5,779 nucleotides of DNA. It comes from Actinomycetes bacterium. Its GTDB lineage: Bacteria > Actinomycetota > Acidimicrobiia > Acidimicrobiales > Palsa-688. The stretch is taken from assembly GCA_021846485.1 (NCBI GenBank), contig JAJZWW010000226.1:1-5779 (forward strand), given 5' to 3'. The notes beneath the pieces are model-generated. The model saw only the letters and a list, made by a program, of their open reading frames with translations, made no database searches and was not told the origin of the DNA. Positions 5,598-5,779 of this stretch are shown here, piece after piece (positions within the stretch are counted from its first letter, which is position 1; every line of letters begins with the position of its first letter). A program made the translations under genes and the position numbers.

Positions 5598-5779
5598 GTG
5601 GCGGTTGGCGAACGGGAAGTGATCGGGGCTCTCCGGGCCGTGGTCGACCCCGGGCGGGGTGCCGACCTGGTCGAGCTGGGGATGGTCGGTCCGGTGGGCA
5701 TCCGGCGGGGCAAGGTGACGGTGACCGTCGCGGTCCCCGATCCCGCGTCCCGCCACGGGGAGGAGTTGTCCCGGATGGT
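5598..5779 (+). CDS. mrp: Mrp/ApbC-type iron-sulfur cluster carrier, N-terminal MIP18 (DUF59) domain (3' partial)
   Basis: Mrp/ApbC proteins are cytoplasmic P-loop ATPases that carry and deliver iron-sulfur clusters. Many have an N-terminal MIP18/DUF59 domain. Only the first 60 residues are visible. They contain the domain signature: a helix EREVIGALRAVVDP, then GADLVELGMVGPVGI (compare the usual DPELGRDIVELGMV) and the strand GKVTVTVAV. The LGMV form is typical of Mrp, whereas standalone SufT/PaaD proteins usually read LGLVY. The Walker A region would lie beyond the window, so a standalone DUF59 protein is not excluded. The block that normally reads T-x-x-GCP is VPDPASRHG here, without the conserved cysteine. 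The start is GTG 5598 with a strong AGGAG site. Divergence from the SufR-like regulator supports an iron-sulfur role and probable regulation by it. Confidence 0.75.
   Translation, partial: MAVGEREVIGALRAVVDPGRGADLVELGMVGPVGIRRGKVTVTVAVPDPASRHGEELSRM

Noticed and set aside
5607..5617. The 11-mer GGCGAACGGGA, found here and at positions 1-11
   Set aside because: The two copies lie in unrelated codons of mrp and ccmE without extended flanking similarity, so a chance match in GC-rich DNA is the simplest explanation.
4682..5713. A 343-codon - strand open frame overlapping the regulator in another frame
   Set aside because: The regulator frame carries a complete winged-helix domain and SufR-type cysteines. 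This alternative is Arg/Gly/Pro-rich and also runs over the mrp start.

Overview
The window reads as high-GC chromosomal DNA (strong G/C at third codon positions). At least four of the six start codons are GTG. This fits an actinomycete-type genome, perhaps an acidimicrobial or related deep lineage. That placement is inferred from base composition, start-codon use and the SufR-like and Mrp-like proteins; no marker gene here fixes it.

Positions 1-4603 on the + strand hold the distal half of a System I cytochrome c maturation (Ccm) operon in the order ccmE (5' end cut off), ccmF, ccmG, ccmH, ccmI-like. ccmE and ccmF are 7 nt apart, with the ccmF Shine-Dalgarno overlapping the ccmE stop. The next three junctions are all identical 4-nt GTGA overlaps, so the genes are almost certainly co-transcribed and translationally coupled. 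CcmE carries heme on the outer face of the membrane. CcmF attaches it to apocytochrome c. CcmG and CcmH keep the CXXCH cysteines reduced, and the TPR protein CcmI presents the apocytochrome. The early genes (ccmABCD) are not in the window and would be expected upstream.

Positions 4604-4686 are a short convergent intergenic region with a nested hairpin that probably terminates transcription. Positions 4687-5379 on the - strand encode an ArsR/SufR-like winged-helix regulator with a C-terminal cysteine pattern (CX12C plus a third Cys near the C-terminus) typical of iron-sulfur-sensing SufR proteins. Across a 218-nt divergent intergenic region, a + strand gene starts at 5598 and runs off the window. 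Its first 60 residues match the MIP18/DUF59 domain found at the N-terminus of Mrp/ApbC iron-sulfur cluster carriers. The intergenic region has a good -10 element (TACAAT, - strand) inside a short palindrome and a second palindrome before the mrp ribosome site.

Taken together, the window joins a heme-attachment operon to an apparent iron-sulfur sensing and delivery pair. Nothing here clearly represents a wholly new system. The points most worth a second look are the regulator/Mrp pair, the missing cysteine in the Mrp N-terminal domain, a possible leaderless start of the regulator, the single-membrane-span CcmI-like protein, and the long N-terminal extension of CcmE.
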